In this document: one piece after another, positions 8,818 through 17,573 of the stretch | How the letters are laid out: each line of letters opens with the position of its first letter | How positions within the stretch are numbered: position 1 is the stretch's first letter | DNA from: CAYOPZ01 sp964406005 | Lineage (GTDB): Bacteria; Bacteroidota; Bacteroidia; Bacteroidales; SM23-62 | Direction of reading: 5' to 3' | DNA length: 64,000 nt | Assembly: GCA_964406005.1 (NCBI GenBank) | Contig: CAYOPZ010000013.1 | Location: 1 to 64,000, forward strand | Notes under the pieces: generated by a model | Told to the model about the DNA's origin: nothing | What the model saw: only the letters and a program-made list of their open reading frames with translations | Databases searched by the model: none | Program-made: the position numbers and the translations under genes

Positions 8818-9723
8818 ATGAAACCAGCATTGCTGATTATGGCTGCCGGTATAGGCAGCCGCTATGGCGGGCTGAAGCAGATTGAAGCCATCGGTCCTTC
8901 CGGGGAAGCCATTATCGAATACTCCATATATGATGCCCTCCGGGCCGGATTCGGAAGAATCGTCTTCGTGATCAGGAAAGACATAGAAAAAGCTTGCAGG
9001 GAAATGTTTGAGCCAAAGCTTTCCGGCAGGGTGGATATGGATTTCGTGTTTCAGGAACTGGACATGGTTCCGGCCGGATTTAAATGTCCTGACGGCCGGG
9101 TTAAACCCTGGGGAACCGCACATGCTGTCTGGGTGGCCAGAAATCATATCAGGGAACCGTTTGTTGTAATCAACGCCGACGATTTTTACGGGGCCGGAAG
9201 CTACGGGACCATGGCCCGGTATTTTAAGGATGGTGATCCCCAGAGCAAAATGTACGGCATGATCGGCTACCAGGTACGGCATACCCTGTCGGAATTCGGT
9301 TCGGTATCGAGGGGTATCTGCGAGGTTAACGGGGACGGATTCCTGAAAGCGATCGTGGAACGTACTGAAATCGTGAAAAAAAAGAAAGATTTTTATTTTT
9401 CAGACGAAACCGGCCGGCATGTGAAGCTGCAGGGAGATGAACCGGTATCGATGAACTTCTGGGGATTCACACCCTCCATTTTTGAACAGATTGAGACTGC
9501 ATTTACGGAATTTATCGGGGGAATTTCAGATAAGATCAAATCTGAAATACTTTTGCCTTCGGTGGTGAATGACCTCATCCCCGGGAATATGGCGAAAGTT
9601 AAGGTCCTGCCGGCAATCGATCAATGGTTCGGGGTCACATACAAAGAGGATAAACAGCTGGCCGTTGAGCATATCCGGAATCTGGTTACCCGCGGACTTT
9701 ATCCCAAAAGATTATGGGCGTAG
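8818..9723 (+). CDS. Sugar-phosphate nucleotidyltransferase family protein
   Basis: The 301-residue soluble protein starts with the nucleotide-binding motif LLIMAAGIGSRYGGLKQ (variant of GxGxRxxPxTxxxPK) and has the metal/nucleotide loop INADDFYG, as in NTP-transferase (GT-A-like) enzymes that make NDP-sugars. It lacks the hexapeptide-repeat acyltransferase domain of GlmU. The gene is 4 bp before a sugar kinase of the APH/NahK fold. In Bacteroidota this pair is recurrent and is thought to turn salvaged sugars, possibly N-acetylhexosamines, into sugar-1-phosphate and then a nucleotide sugar. Exact substrate specificity is not visible. Confidence 0.78.
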   Translation: MKPALLIMAAGIGSRYGGLKQIEAIGPSGEAIIEYSIYDALRAGFGRIVFVIRKDIEKACREMFEPKLSGRVDMDFVFQELDMVPAGFKCPDGRVKPWGTAHAVWVARNHIREPFVVINADDFYGAGSYGTMARYFKDGDPQSKMYGMIGYQVRHTLSEFGSVSRGICEVNGDGFLKAIVERTEIVKKKKDFYFSDETGRHVKLQGDEPVSMNFWGFTPSIFEQIETAFTEFIGGISDKIKSEILLPSVVNDLIPGNMAKVKVLPAIDQWFGVTYKEDKQLAVEHIRNLVTRGLYPKRLWA

Positions 9724-9727
9724 AAGG

Positions 9728-10813
9728 ATGATTGATTTTTCCGACATTTTTGCATCTTTCGACATTAACGGTGCATACGGGTCATGCGTACCTCACGGAT
9801 CGGGCCTTATACACGAGACCTTTCTGCTGGAGACTTCCGGGAACGGCAGCCCTGGTAAATATATACTGCAACGGATGAATACCCAGGTTTTCCGAAAGCC
9901 CGAGGCAGTGCAGGACAACCTGCGAAGGATCCTGGATCACCTGAAAAGAGAAAGGAAAGACAGGACACCGGATGATACGGTTGACCTGGAACTGATTAAT
10001 GCCAGAGACGGGAATAATTATATGACAGATGCCCTTGGGAATTACTGGAGATGTTTCAGGTATATTGAGGGGAGCTACGTATTGGAAAATGTCGGGAATC
10101 CTGATCAGGCTTATGAAGGCGCCAGATTATTCGGACATTTTGCAGCACGGTTGAGAAATTATAACCCCCGCCGCCTGCACATCACCATCCCGGATTTTTT
10201 AAATATTGAAACGAGGCTCCGCCAGTTGATGATTGCCCGGCTTGCCGATCCGTTGGGGAGATTGAAACAGGCATCCGGAGAACTGGGTGTAATCCTCAGG
10301 CACCGGATGATCTCCCGGGATTATATAAGAATTCAGTACGCCCTGCCCGAACGGGTGACCCATAACGATACCAGGATCTCCAATATCCTTTTCAACAGGG
10401 AAACAGGCAAGGGGCTCAGCATTACAGACCTGGATACTGTGATGACGGGAACCCTGCTTACGGATTTCGGTGATATGGTAAGAACTTTTACAGCAGAGGG
10501 AGGTGAGGAAGAAAAAAAGCCTGAAAGGATCCGCTGTAATCCGGATTTGTTCAGGGGGGTGTTTGACGGATTCATGACAGGTGCCGGGGGAATTATAGCA
10601 GAGGTTGAGAAAGCCAATCTACTGAAGGGGGCAAAACTGATGGCTTATATGCAGGCTGTGCGGTTTCTGACAGACTTCCTGAACGGGGATGTATATTACA
10701 AAGTCACTTACCCCGACCAGAACCTTGATCGTACGAAGAACCAGTTAAAACTGCTTGATTCCCTGCTTGAACAGGAAAACCGGTTTCAGGGGATCATTGA
10801 CAATAATTTTTAA
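9728..10813 (+). CDS. APH-fold sugar kinase (N-acetylhexosamine 1-kinase-like)
   Basis: The 361-residue protein belongs to the aminoglycoside phosphotransferase/choline kinase fold: the N-lobe contains HETFLLETS and KYILQRMN, and the catalytic loop reads THNDTRISNILF followed by the metal-binding LSITDLDTVM and FGDMVRTF. NahK, which phosphorylates N-acetylhexosamines at C1, is the closest sugar-active family I recognise. The pairing with the upstream nucleotidyltransferase supports a sugar-1-phosphate product. The ATG at 9728 comes 4 bp after the preceding stop and follows a purine-rich AGAAGG. An in-frame longer reading inside the upstream gene was not chosen. Confidence 0.75.
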   Translation: MIDFSDIFASFDINGAYGSCVPHGSGLIHETFLLETSGNGSPGKYILQRMNTQVFRKPEAVQDNLRRILDHLKRERKDRTPDDTVDLELINARDGNNYMTDALGNYWRCFRYIEGSYVLENVGNPDQAYEGARLFGHFAARLRNYNPRRLHITIPDFLNIETRLRQLMIARLADPLGRLKQASGELGVILRHRMISRDYIRIQYALPERVTHNDTRISNILFNRETGKGLSITDLDTVMTGTLLTDFGDMVRTFTAEGGEEEKKPERIRCNPDLFRGVFDGFMTGAGGIIAEVEKANLLKGAKLMAYMQAVRFLTDFLNGDVYYKVTYPDQNLDRTKNQLKLLDSLLEQENRFQGIIDNNF

Positions 10814-10834
10814 TTTTGATGCAATAACCGAACC

Positions 10835-11077
10835 ATGGAAGACCTATTTAGCCGTAAAGGGAATAAGAACAAACCGAAGTTTGTTGATCTTGACGGGCAA
10901 CCCCTGCACGAGGGAGATACCGTGATGTCACTCAGATATGATCTCGGAGAATGCATTATCATCAAAACAGAAACAGGAATGGTGTATGAATCACTGAACT
11001 CAGGGGATCAGGTCAGTTATGCCAGAATGATCGACGCTGCTACCGGCCATCAAAAGGTCAGGCTTCTGAGCTCCTGA
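10835..11077 (+). CDS. Small conserved-type hypothetical protein (80 aa)
   Basis: I do not recognise the family. The protein is hydrophilic and compact, with a basic N-terminus (SRKGNKNKPKF) and a core LHEGDTVMSLRYDLGECIIIKTETGMVYES that looks like a small beta-barrel similar in style to KOW or SH3-like folds. It has no signal peptide or membrane segment. It lies 22 bp after the sugar kinase and 27 bp before the YwqK-like gene, all on the same strand, so cotranscription is likely. No function is proposed. Confidence 0.6.
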   Translation: MEDLFSRKGNKNKPKFVDLDGQPLHEGDTVMSLRYDLGECIIIKTETGMVYESLNSGDQVSYARMIDAATGHQKVRLLSS

Positions 11078-11103
11078 GGAATTATTTTTCAACGGGCAGA
11101 ATT

Positions 11104-11625
11104 ATGAGCAGGATAAGGAAAGTCAACAGGGTAAGCCTTGAAAAAACAGGGGACCTGCTATATTTTAAGGGAGAGCAGGAACCCTTCACCGGCCAGTACA
11201 CATATTATTATGAAAACGGCAACAGGGCAGAACGGGCGCAGGTGAAGGACGGACTTCTGGACGGGGAATTATGCATCTGGAATGAGGAGGGCATTAAAGT
11301 CTGCAAAGCGGGATACAGGGAGGGTATCAAGCACGGAAAGGTGATCCTCTGGTATGATGACGGGGTGAAAAAATCCGAGTTTTTTCTGAATCATGGAAGG
11401 AGGGAGGGCAAATTCCTCATGTGGTATGACAACGGGAATAAAAAATTCGAAGCGTGCTACAGGGATGACCGGCTGAACGGAAAACAAAAAAAATGGCATG
11501 AAAACGGCCGTCTGAATATAGAAGCGAATTACAGGGAGGATATCGAAGAAGGAATGAAAGAAATATGGGAGCCTGACGGACATCTGATCTTTAAAGGCAC
11601 ATTCGTCAGGGGAAAATTGAAATAA
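11104..11625 (+). CDS. YwqK-type MORN-like repeat protein
   Basis: The 173-residue protein consists of about six repeats of 22-24 residues with the pattern YYENGNxxxxAxxxDGLLDGExxxWxxxG, as in the YwqK/MORN_2 family. Repeats include WNEEGIKVCKAGYREGIKHG, WYDDGVKKSEFFLNHGRREG and WHENGRLNIEANYREDIEEG. Database labels call such proteins toxin-antitoxin antitoxins from Bacillus YwqK, but no toxin gene is adjacent here and that role should not be transferred. No signal peptide is seen, so the protein is probably cytoplasmic. MORN-like repeats are often used as scaffolds. Confidence 0.7.
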   Translation: MSRIRKVNRVSLEKTGDLLYFKGEQEPFTGQYTYYYENGNRAERAQVKDGLLDGELCIWNEEGIKVCKAGYREGIKHGKVILWYDDGVKKSEFFLNHGRREGKFLMWYDNGNKKFEACYRDDRLNGKQKKWHENGRLNIEANYREDIEEGMKEIWEPDGHLIFKGTFVRGKLK

Positions 11626-11848
11626 CCTGCCGAAAAAACAACAATTCATTGATTTATTAAGAAAAATCAGGGGGATGACATAAAATACTATACTTAATTA
11701 TTTATTAAGTGCCCAAAATATTTATAAAAACAATGAGAAAATTATCAATTTTCATATTTATTGTTATTTTTGAGCCGGAATTGAAGCAAAAATATTTCCA
11801 GAGGCAGAATGAAAGACATTTATCATTAGTAACCTTAAAAATTTAACA
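11626..11848 (+). promoter_or_regulatory. Leader/promoter region of glnA with a 7-bp inverted repeat
   Basis: This 223-bp AT-rich gap has no ORF of note. It holds a perfect inverted repeat ACTTAAT-n5-ATTAAGT at 11692-11710, a candidate operator, and an exact TAnnTTTG box (TATTTTTG) at 11765-11772, about 77 bp before the glnA ATG. No good TTTG element sits 19-21 bp upstream of that box, so the promoter call is tentative. The regulator is unknown; nitrogen control is inferred only from the gene downstream. Confidence 0.35.
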
Positions 11849-13273
11849 ATGGAAGAGCTCAAGACACCAAAAGATTTTTTTGAATTCGCTAAAACGGCAG
11901 GTGCCGAAATGGTAGACCTGAAATTTGTCGACCTGCTCGGTACCTGGCAGCACTGTTCCTTCCCGGTTGAAACATGGGACGAGGGAACATTCAGGGACGG
12001 CGTTGGATTCGACGGATCATCCATCAGGGGCTGGCAGGGAATTCACATGTCAGATATGCTTGCCGTGCCGGATATCGCCACGGCGAGGATAGACCCGTTT
12101 TTTACAGAACCGACTGTCAGCGTCATCGCCAATATCGTAGACCCCATAACGAACGAAAAATACAGCAGGGATCCGAGGCATGTTGCTCAAAAAGGGGCAG
12201 ACTACCTGAAATCTACAGGGATCGCTGATAAGGCCTATGTCGGTCCCGAACCCGAGTTTTTCATATTTGACGAGATCCGGTTTGACCAGACCACGAACAT
12301 GGGATTCTACCAGATTGATTCCGTGGAAGGAGCCTGGAATACAAATCGTATTGAAGAACCCAATCTCGGGTATAAACCAAGTTACAAAGGCGGTTATTTT
12401 CCTGTGAGTCCAACAGATACATACGGTGATCTGAGGTCTGAGATGGTGAATGTCATGAGAAAAATAGGCATAACTGTTGAAGCACACCACCATGAAGTCG
12501 GAACCGGCGGTCAGGCTGAAATAGATATGCAGTATGCGGATCTGCTGACCATGTCGGATCAGTTCATGTGGTACAAGTATATCATCAAGAATGTTGCTCT
12601 CAAGCATGGGAAAACGGTTACGTTCATGCCCAAACCAATATTTGAGGACAATGGAAGCGGGATGCATACCCATTTCTCCCTCTGGAAAGGCAACAGCAAT
12701 GTTTTTGCAGGTGACGGTTATGCAGGACTCAGCCAGCTGGCGTTGTGGGGAATAGGGGGATTGCTGAAGCATGCGGCGTCCCTCCTGGCTTTTGCAGCTC
12801 CCACGTCCAATTCTTACAGGCGTCTTGTGCCCGGGTTTGAAGCTCCGGTGAATCTTGCATATTCCCAGCGGAACCGTTCTGCTGCGGTCAGGATCCCCAT
12901 GTACCACACGAATCCCAAAACAAAGCGTTTCGAATTCCGTTGTCCGGATCCTTCGACAAACGGTTACCTGATGTTTACGGCCATTATGATGGCCGTTCTG
13001 GATGGCATAGAGAAAAAGATTGACCCGGGAAAGCCCCTGGATAAGGATATCTATGCAATGACGGCGAAGGAACTCTCCAGGATACCGACGGTTCCGGGTT
13101 CCCTTGCAGACTCACTCCAGGCACTTGAGAAGGATCATGCATTCCTGACAAAGGGGTCTGTGTTCACGGATGACCTGATCGAAATGTATATCAGTTATAA
13201 GATGGAAAATGAGGTCAACGAGCTGGCGCTGCGTCCTCACCCGTTTGAGTTCTTCCTCTACTACGACGCTTAG
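11849..13273 (+). CDS. glnA: Glutamine synthetase, type I
   Basis: The 474-residue enzyme has the GSI layout: N-terminal beta-Grasp part (VDLKFVDLLGTWQHCSF, FDGSSIRGW), then the catalytic barrel with GPEPEFFIFDE, EAHHHEVGTGGQAEID, the ATP-binding GSGMHTHFSLWKG, the RLVPGFEAPVN loop and the RNRSAAVRIP and FEFRCPDPS motifs. It makes glutamine from glutamate, ammonia and ATP. Tyr402 in KDIYAM aligns with the adenylylated tyrosine of enterobacterial GSI, and the flanking sequence is only partly like the NLYDLPP site. Whether the enzyme is adenylylated cannot be told. It is followed by a strong terminator. Confidence 0.95.
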   Translation: MEELKTPKDFFEFAKTAGAEMVDLKFVDLLGTWQHCSFPVETWDEGTFRDGVGFDGSSIRGWQGIHMSDMLAVPDIATARIDPFFTEPTVSVIANIVDPITNEKYSRDPRHVAQKGADYLKSTGIADKAYVGPEPEFFIFDEIRFDQTTNMGFYQIDSVEGAWNTNRIEEPNLGYKPSYKGGYFPVSPTDTYGDLRSEMVNVMRKIGITVEAHHHEVGTGGQAEIDMQYADLLTMSDQFMWYKYIIKNVALKHGKTVTFMPKPIFEDNGSGMHTHFSLWKGNSNVFAGDGYAGLSQLALWGIGGLLKHAASLLAFAAPTSNSYRRLVPGFEAPVNLAYSQRNRSAAVRIPMYHTNPKTKRFEFRCPDPSTNGYLMFTAIMMAVLDGIEKKIDPGKPLDKDIYAMTAKELSRIPTVPGSLADSLQALEKDHAFLTKGSVFTDDLIEMYISYKMENEVNELALRPHPFEFFLYYDA

Positions 13274-13286
13274 GTTGGTAATGACG

Positions 13287-13304
13287 GCTCCCCGGACGGG
13301 GAGC
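13287..13304 (+). repeat. 7-bp stem hairpin behind glnA
   Basis: GCTCCCC and GGGGAGC flank a GGAC loop. No T-run follows. It precedes the real terminator by a few bases and could protect the 3' end of the glnA transcript or pause the polymerase. Confidence 0.5.
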
Positions 13305-13310
13305 ATGAAG

Positions 13311-13343
13311 AACCCGGCCTGCCTTGCAGAGCCGGGTTTTTTT
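13311..13343 (+). terminator. Rho-independent terminator of glnA
   Basis: AACCCGGC (13311-13318) pairs with GCCGGGTT (13331-13338) around a 12-base loop, and seven T residues follow (13337-13343). It sits 38 bp behind the glnA stop codon and just before the convergent patatin gene. Confidence 0.82.
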
Positions 13344-13356
13344 ACAACTGCCTTGT

Positions 13357-14130
13357 TTACCGGCCGGCAGGGCCCTCCAGTATTTCTTTGGCCGTATGAT
13401 AGCCAAGGGCATACAATTTTTTCCTCTGCCTGTTTCCGAGGAATCCGAACCTTGTTATCTTCTGCGGTTCAATAAGAAGTTCGCATTGGTTTTTGTACGT
13501 TTTATTCCCGGCGTTACCGGCATGCAGATGCATGGTCGCGGAAAAGATCGTCTTAAGCCTTCCGGATTGCAGGATACCGCCTCCGGGCATGAGGTTGATT
13601 CCGACAATCCTGTCGCAGAGATCCCTGATGGGGGCAACCGGGAAATTATCCATGATCCCCCCGTCGGAAAACAGTTCCCCGTTGATTTTTACAGGTGTGA
13701 ACAGCCCCGGAATGCTTGCCGATGCCACGATGTAATCCTCGAGAGGACCTTCATGCATATATTCGGCTCTTTTCCTGCTGAGGTTGGTTACGGTCACGTA
13801 AAGGGGCTTCTCCAGTTCTTCGAACCGGCGTGCCCGGACATATTTCCGGAGCGGCTTCCGGAGCCCGCCGAGATCCAGAAGGCCTTTCCTGAAGACCACG
13901 GGACGGGAAATCCTCATAAGCCTGTACCGGCTTAATATCTTGAATATTTCATCCGGTGCGTAACCGTCGGCATACAGGACGCCGACGATGGAACCCACGC
14001 TGGTTCCTGCAATCATATCCGCCTCGATCCCATGCTCTTCCAGTGCCCTGATGGCCCCGATATGCGCATATCCGCGGGTGCCTCCGCCGCTCAGAACGAG
14101 TCCTGTAATCAAACTGTTTTTTGTCTCCAT
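13357..14130 (-). CDS. Patatin-like phospholipase (RssA-type)
   Basis: The 257-residue protein has the patatin serine-aspartate dyad: oxyanion-hole GGGTRG (residues 15-20), nucleophile Ser44 in GTSVGS and Asp156 in FSDGG. There is no signal peptide and no C-terminal barrel, so it is a cytoplasmic or peripheral hydrolase of lipid acyl esters, similar to E. coli RssA/YchK. It reads convergently towards glnA and its 5' end overlaps the 3' end of the MATE exporter gene by 22 bp, so the two are probably cotranscribed. The natural substrate is unknown. Confidence 0.85.
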   Translation of the reverse strand: METKNSLITGLVLSGGGTRGYAHIGAIRALEEHGIEADMIAGTSVGSIVGVLYADGYAPDEIFKILSRYRLMRISRPVVFRKGLLDLGGLRKPLRKYVRARRFEELEKPLYVTVTNLSRKRAEYMHEGPLEDYIVASASIPGLFTPVKINGELFSDGGIMDNFPVAPIRDLCDRIVGINLMPGGGILQSGRLKTIFSATMHLHAGNAGNKTYKNQCELLIEPQKITRFGFLGNRQRKKLYALGYHTAKEILEGPAGR

Positions 14131-15533
14131 TTTCCCTTTTTGAATAAAATTGCCGCAATTACGGCCATCGCCGATTCAGATACAATAACGGCCAGATATA
14201 CCCCGGTTTCCTCAATACCCGTATGGATGGCAAGCAGGTAGGCAAGCGGGATTTCCAGCATCCAGAAGCAGAAAAAATTGATCAGGGTGGGAGTCCCTGT
14301 ATCGCCGGCACCGTTAAGGGCCTGTACCATTACCATTCCCATGGCATAGAATAAGAATCCGCAGGAAATGATCCGCAGACATATCCCGCCGGTACTTACA
14401 ACGAGAGGATCCGCAATAAAAATGCCAATAAAGAAGGATGGTGAGAGAACAAATACCACGGACATAATCCCCATGAAGATCATATTGGCTTTTGCCGTGA
14501 GCCAGACAGACCTTTGGGCCCTGTCGGGGTTATTTGCACCCAGGTTCTGTCCGACAAGTGTTGCTGCCGCATTGCTGAGCCCCCAGGAAGGCAACAGGGT
14601 GAATAATACAATGCGTATTGCAATCGTGTACCCTGCGATCACCTCGCTGCCGAATACTGCAATGATCCTTACAAGCCCGATCCAGCTGATGGTGGCGATG
14701 AGTGTCTGCCCTATGCCTCCGAGAGACAGTCGGATAAGCTTCAGCAGTATTTTCCACTCAACATAGAGGTGCCTGGTTAAAAGCCGTACCCTGCCCCTGC
14801 CGCTGAAAAGGAGATAGAACTGGTATGCCACCCCTGTACCCCTGCCAATGGTAGTGGCAATGGCCGCCCCCCTGATCCCGAGTTCGGGGAAAGGCCCTAT
14901 GCCCAGGATCAGCATGGGATCGAGCAAAATATTAAGCAGGTTGGCCACAAACAGGATCCGCATGGAAATGGCTGCATCTCCGGAACTCCTGAATACTGCG
15001 TTGATGATGAACAGCAGCATGATGATCCCGTTGCTGCCCAGTACAATGGCGGTGTACATGAACCCATCCCTGACCATCTCATCCCCGGCACCCATAAGGT
15101 CAAGAAGATGTGAGGCAAAAACGGCTCCCGGGATGGCTATAAGCAGGGAAACCAGAATGCCGGCTGCAATGGCCTGGAAAGCCACAACCGATGCGCCCTC
15201 ATGGTTCTTTTCCCCGATGCGTCTGGATACCAGGGCTGTGGTCCCGACGGCCAGTCCCATTCCTATGGCATAAACAATGGTCATCAGCGATTCCGTGATG
15301 CCCACCGTTGCCACGGCACTGGCACCGAGTTTTGAAACAAAGAATATATCCACCACCGCAAATACGGATTCCATGGTCATCTCAAGGACCATGGGAATCG
15401 CCAGCAACAGGATGGCTTTTTTAATGCTGCCTTCGGTGAAATCACGATCCGTACCGGTGATGGATTCAAGTATGTCATTCCTTAATTGCCTGAATCGTTT
15501 TCCGGGACTCATGTTTTTAACTGTTTGCGCCAT
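14109..15533 (-). CDS. MATE family multidrug/Na+ (H+) efflux transporter
   Basis: The protein of about 474 residues has twelve predicted membrane helices in two halves, with MATE motifs such as AIPMVLEMTMESVFAVVDI, FVSKLGASAVATVG and, in the second half, GLSNAAATLVGQNLGA. Such proteins sit in the inner membrane and export cationic compounds against a sodium or proton gradient. I prefer the ATG at 15533 (MAQTVKNMSPGKR) over one 51 bp upstream because it gives the shorter hydrophilic lead-in usual for the family. Substrates are not predictable. It is divergent from the barrel-protein gene that starts at 15620. Confidence 0.88.
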   Translation of the reverse strand: MAQTVKNMSPGKRFRQLRNDILESITGTDRDFTEGSIKKAILLLAIPMVLEMTMESVFAVVDIFFVSKLGASAVATVGITESLMTIVYAIGMGLAVGTTALVSRRIGEKNHEGASVVAFQAIAAGILVSLLIAIPGAVFASHLLDLMGAGDEMVRDGFMYTAIVLGSNGIIMLLFIINAVFRSSGDAAISMRILFVANLLNILLDPMLILGIGPFPELGIRGAAIATTIGRGTGVAYQFYLLFSGRGRVRLLTRHLYVEWKILLKLIRLSLGGIGQTLIATISWIGLVRIIAVFGSEVIAGYTIAIRIVLFTLLPSWGLSNAAATLVGQNLGANNPDRAQRSVWLTAKANMIFMGIMSVVFVLSPSFFIGIFIADPLVVSTGGICLRIISCGFLFYAMGMVMVQALNGAGDTGTPTLINFFCFWMLEIPLAYLLAIHTGIEETGVYLAVIVSESAMAVIAAILFKKGKWRQKTV

Positions 15534-15619
15534 AAGAATTTGTGAAAATACAAAAAGTAAATCCTTTTTAATAAATTTGTCCAACGGATAAAATAATAAT
15601 CACAAAAACCCATCTGGTC

Positions 15620-16237
15620 ATGAAAAGAAACATTACATTATTACTGGTACTGACCGTTTTCATTCCGGTTGTGAATGCACAATTCAATACGAACTCCAAA
15701 ATGGTCGGTGCCTCAAGTTCTCTCGATTTCGGAATTTCTTCGCAAAAAGACGATGTCAGCGGTGAAAAAACACCTATGACGAGATTTGACCTGAACCCGA
15801 GGGCGGGGTATTTCTTACGCAACAGAATTGCGCTGGGCGGAGATATCTATTTGTCATACAGCAGTGAAAAGCCGGAAGGTTATATTGACCCGATAACCAG
15901 TACCGGCTGGAGACTGGGGCCTTACGGCAGGTATTACTACAAGACGGTCTCCTGGTTCGTTCCCTTCGGCGAGGCGAAAACAGGTTTCGGCGGTGACAAA
16001 ATAAGCTACGGCGAAGGCTCTGAAACCAAGCACAATGTATTTTATTTCGGGCTGGGAGCGGGAGCTTCACTGTTCCTGGCAGATAATTTTTCGCTTGAGG
16101 CTTTGCTGATGTATCAGTACGAGAAAGCCAAAAATCCGGAGGGAGGGGGCAGCCATACAACCAACGGGGTGATGGTGAGCTTCGGATTTTCCTTCTATTT
16201 CAATTCGCTCCTGCAGGATACAGGAGGGACGCGGTAG
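15620..16237 (+). CDS. Outer-membrane beta-barrel protein, porin-family fold (hypothetical)
   Basis: The 205-residue protein has a clear signal peptide (MKRNITLLLVLTVFIPVVNA, cleavage before QF). The mature part of about 185 residues alternates polar and aromatic residues (RAGYFLRNRIALGGDIYLSYS, YGRYYYKTVSWFVPFGEAK, VFYFGLGAGASLFLADNFSLE), as in eight-stranded OprF/OmpX-like barrels. A near-terminal GFSFYFN then LLQDTGGTR suggests the last strand is slightly internal. No specific function can be assigned. It precedes the deacetylase gene by 16 bp and may be cotranscribed with it. Confidence 0.7.
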   Translation: MKRNITLLLVLTVFIPVVNAQFNTNSKMVGASSSLDFGISSQKDDVSGEKTPMTRFDLNPRAGYFLRNRIALGGDIYLSYSSEKPEGYIDPITSTGWRLGPYGRYYYKTVSWFVPFGEAKTGFGGDKISYGEGSETKHNVFYFGLGAGASLFLADNFSLEALLMYQYEKAKNPEGGGSHTTNGVMVSFGFSFYFNSLLQDTGGTR

Positions 16238-16253
16238 AAGAATTGTTCCGTTT

Positions 16254-17105
16254 ATGAAAATACTTTTTAACAGCAAATTTCTCCACCATAATCCGGACAG
16301 TTTTGCTGAGGGACCTTACAGGATGGAAGCTTTTCTTTCCCGGACGGACGAAGTTGACGCAGACGGTGAATCCTTCATTAACCTTGTTCACAGCAAAAAA
16401 CACCTTCAACAGGTCAGGAATGCATGCATGAACCGGCAGGTGCTTGCAGAGGTTCAGCTTTTGCCGGAAAGTTATGAAGCGGCATGTTCTGCGGTGGGAT
16501 TAACGATCATGGCTGCGGAACAGGGAGATTTTGCTGTGGTTCGTCCTCCGGGCCATCATGCCAAACCGGACAGGGCAGATGGATTCTGCCTGTTCAATAA
16601 CATATCCATTGCCGTGCAAAAACTGGTGAACGAGGGGAAAAAGGTGTTTATCCTTGATATAGACGGTCATCATGGAGACGGGACGCAACAGATTTTTTAC
16701 CATTCCGACAGGGTTTTGTATTGTTCCGTTCATCAACAGTATGCATATCCGTGGACCGGAGGGGCAGGGGAGACGGGTGAAGGCCCCGGAAAGGGCTTTA
16801 ACTTGAATTTTCCCCTGCCAGCCGGGTCAGGCGACAGGGAACTTCTGGAAGCAGTTGATTCAGCCATCCGGAAAGCCGGGGCTTTCCAGCCGGATATAAC
16901 CGGCGTTTCAGCAGGTTTTGACGGGTATCTCGAGGACCGGATCCTTGGATTGAATTATACTCAGGATGCTTATTATCAATGTGGTAACAAGCTCGGACAT
17001 GCATTCAGGAAGATTTTTGCAGTACTGGAAGGGGGATATCATACAGACCTTAAAAAGTGTGTGGATATTTTCATTAAGGGAGTGAATGAGGCGTCCGGAA
17101 TTTAA
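16254..17105 (+). CDS. Histone deacetylase superfamily protein (acetoin-utilisation/acetylpolyamine amidohydrolase-like)
   Basis: The 283-residue protein carries the zinc amidohydrolase signatures of the HDAC/AcuC/AphA superfamily: RPPGHHAKPD with the catalytic His pair, GFCLFNN, then DIDGHHGDGTQQIFY supplying zinc ligands, and FQPDITGVSAGFDGY with the last Asp ligand, plus a C-terminal LEGGYH. Bacterial members deacetylate acetyl-lysine or acetylated polyamines, or act on unknown substrates. It is soluble. Without a neighbouring acetyltransferase or polyamine gene the substrate stays open. Confidence 0.87.
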   Translation: MKILFNSKFLHHNPDSFAEGPYRMEAFLSRTDEVDADGESFINLVHSKKHLQQVRNACMNRQVLAEVQLLPESYEAACSAVGLTIMAAEQGDFAVVRPPGHHAKPDRADGFCLFNNISIAVQKLVNEGKKVFILDIDGHHGDGTQQIFYHSDRVLYCSVHQQYAYPWTGGAGETGEGPGKGFNLNFPLPAGSGDRELLEAVDSAIRKAGAFQPDITGVSAGFDGYLEDRILGLNYTQDAYYQCGNKLGHAFRKIFAVLEGGYHTDLKKCVDIFIKGVNEASGI

Positions 17106-17145
17106 AAAGGTATTTTTTTAGGAAGAAATTGATTATTTTTACATT

Positions 17146-17520
17146 ATGGAAGCAATTTCCATTCAAGGGACACATAAAACCCCGAGTATCGTTTTCAATT
17201 CCGAACAGGGATTGCTTGAAATCAAGGGAAGATCAAATCCTGAGAATTCAAAAGTATTTTACAATCCCCTGCTGGACTGGGTAGAGACTTATGTCAGCAA
17301 TCCGCCCGAAAAGACAACGGTCAATGTCCAGTTGGAACATTTCAACACAATTTCCTCGAAAAGCCTGCTCGATCTGTTCAGAAGGCTGAAAACAATTATA
17401 AAGCTGAACAAGGAGGTGACCATCAACTGGTATTACGAAAGGGATGATGAAGACATTCTGGATGCCGGGAAGAATTATGAAAACATCACAGGCATACCGT
17501 TTTATCTGATTCCTTATTAA
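17146..17520 (+). CDS. SiaC-family (DUF1987) regulatory phosphoprotein-like
   Basis: The 124-residue protein matches the SiaC/DUF1987 family: EAISIQGTHKTPSIVFN at the start, GRSNPENSKVFYNPLLDWV in the centre and VNVQLEHFNTISSKSLLDLF, where the serine/threonine region of the fold carries the phosphosite in Pseudomonas SiaC. In Pseudomonas SiaC is controlled by the SiaA phosphatase and SiaB kinase and binds the diguanylate cyclase SiaD. None of those partners is adjacent here, so the partner is unknown. The ATG follows an AT-rich region with a TATTTTTA box very close to the start. Confidence 0.78.
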   Translation: MEAISIQGTHKTPSIVFNSEQGLLEIKGRSNPENSKVFYNPLLDWVETYVSNPPEKTTVNVQLEHFNTISSKSLLDLFRRLKTIIKLNKEVTINWYYERDDEDILDAGKNYENITGIPFYLIPY

Positions 17521-17573
17521 CAGGGATGATTCCGTCCTGATCCGCCTGCAAGCAATCCTTTACCCTGAGTACA

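Noticed and set aside
11104..11625. Toxin-antitoxin module based on the YwqK-like protein
   Set aside because: No toxin-like gene is adjacent and MORN-like repeat proteins of this type are common without toxins, so the antitoxin label is not supported.
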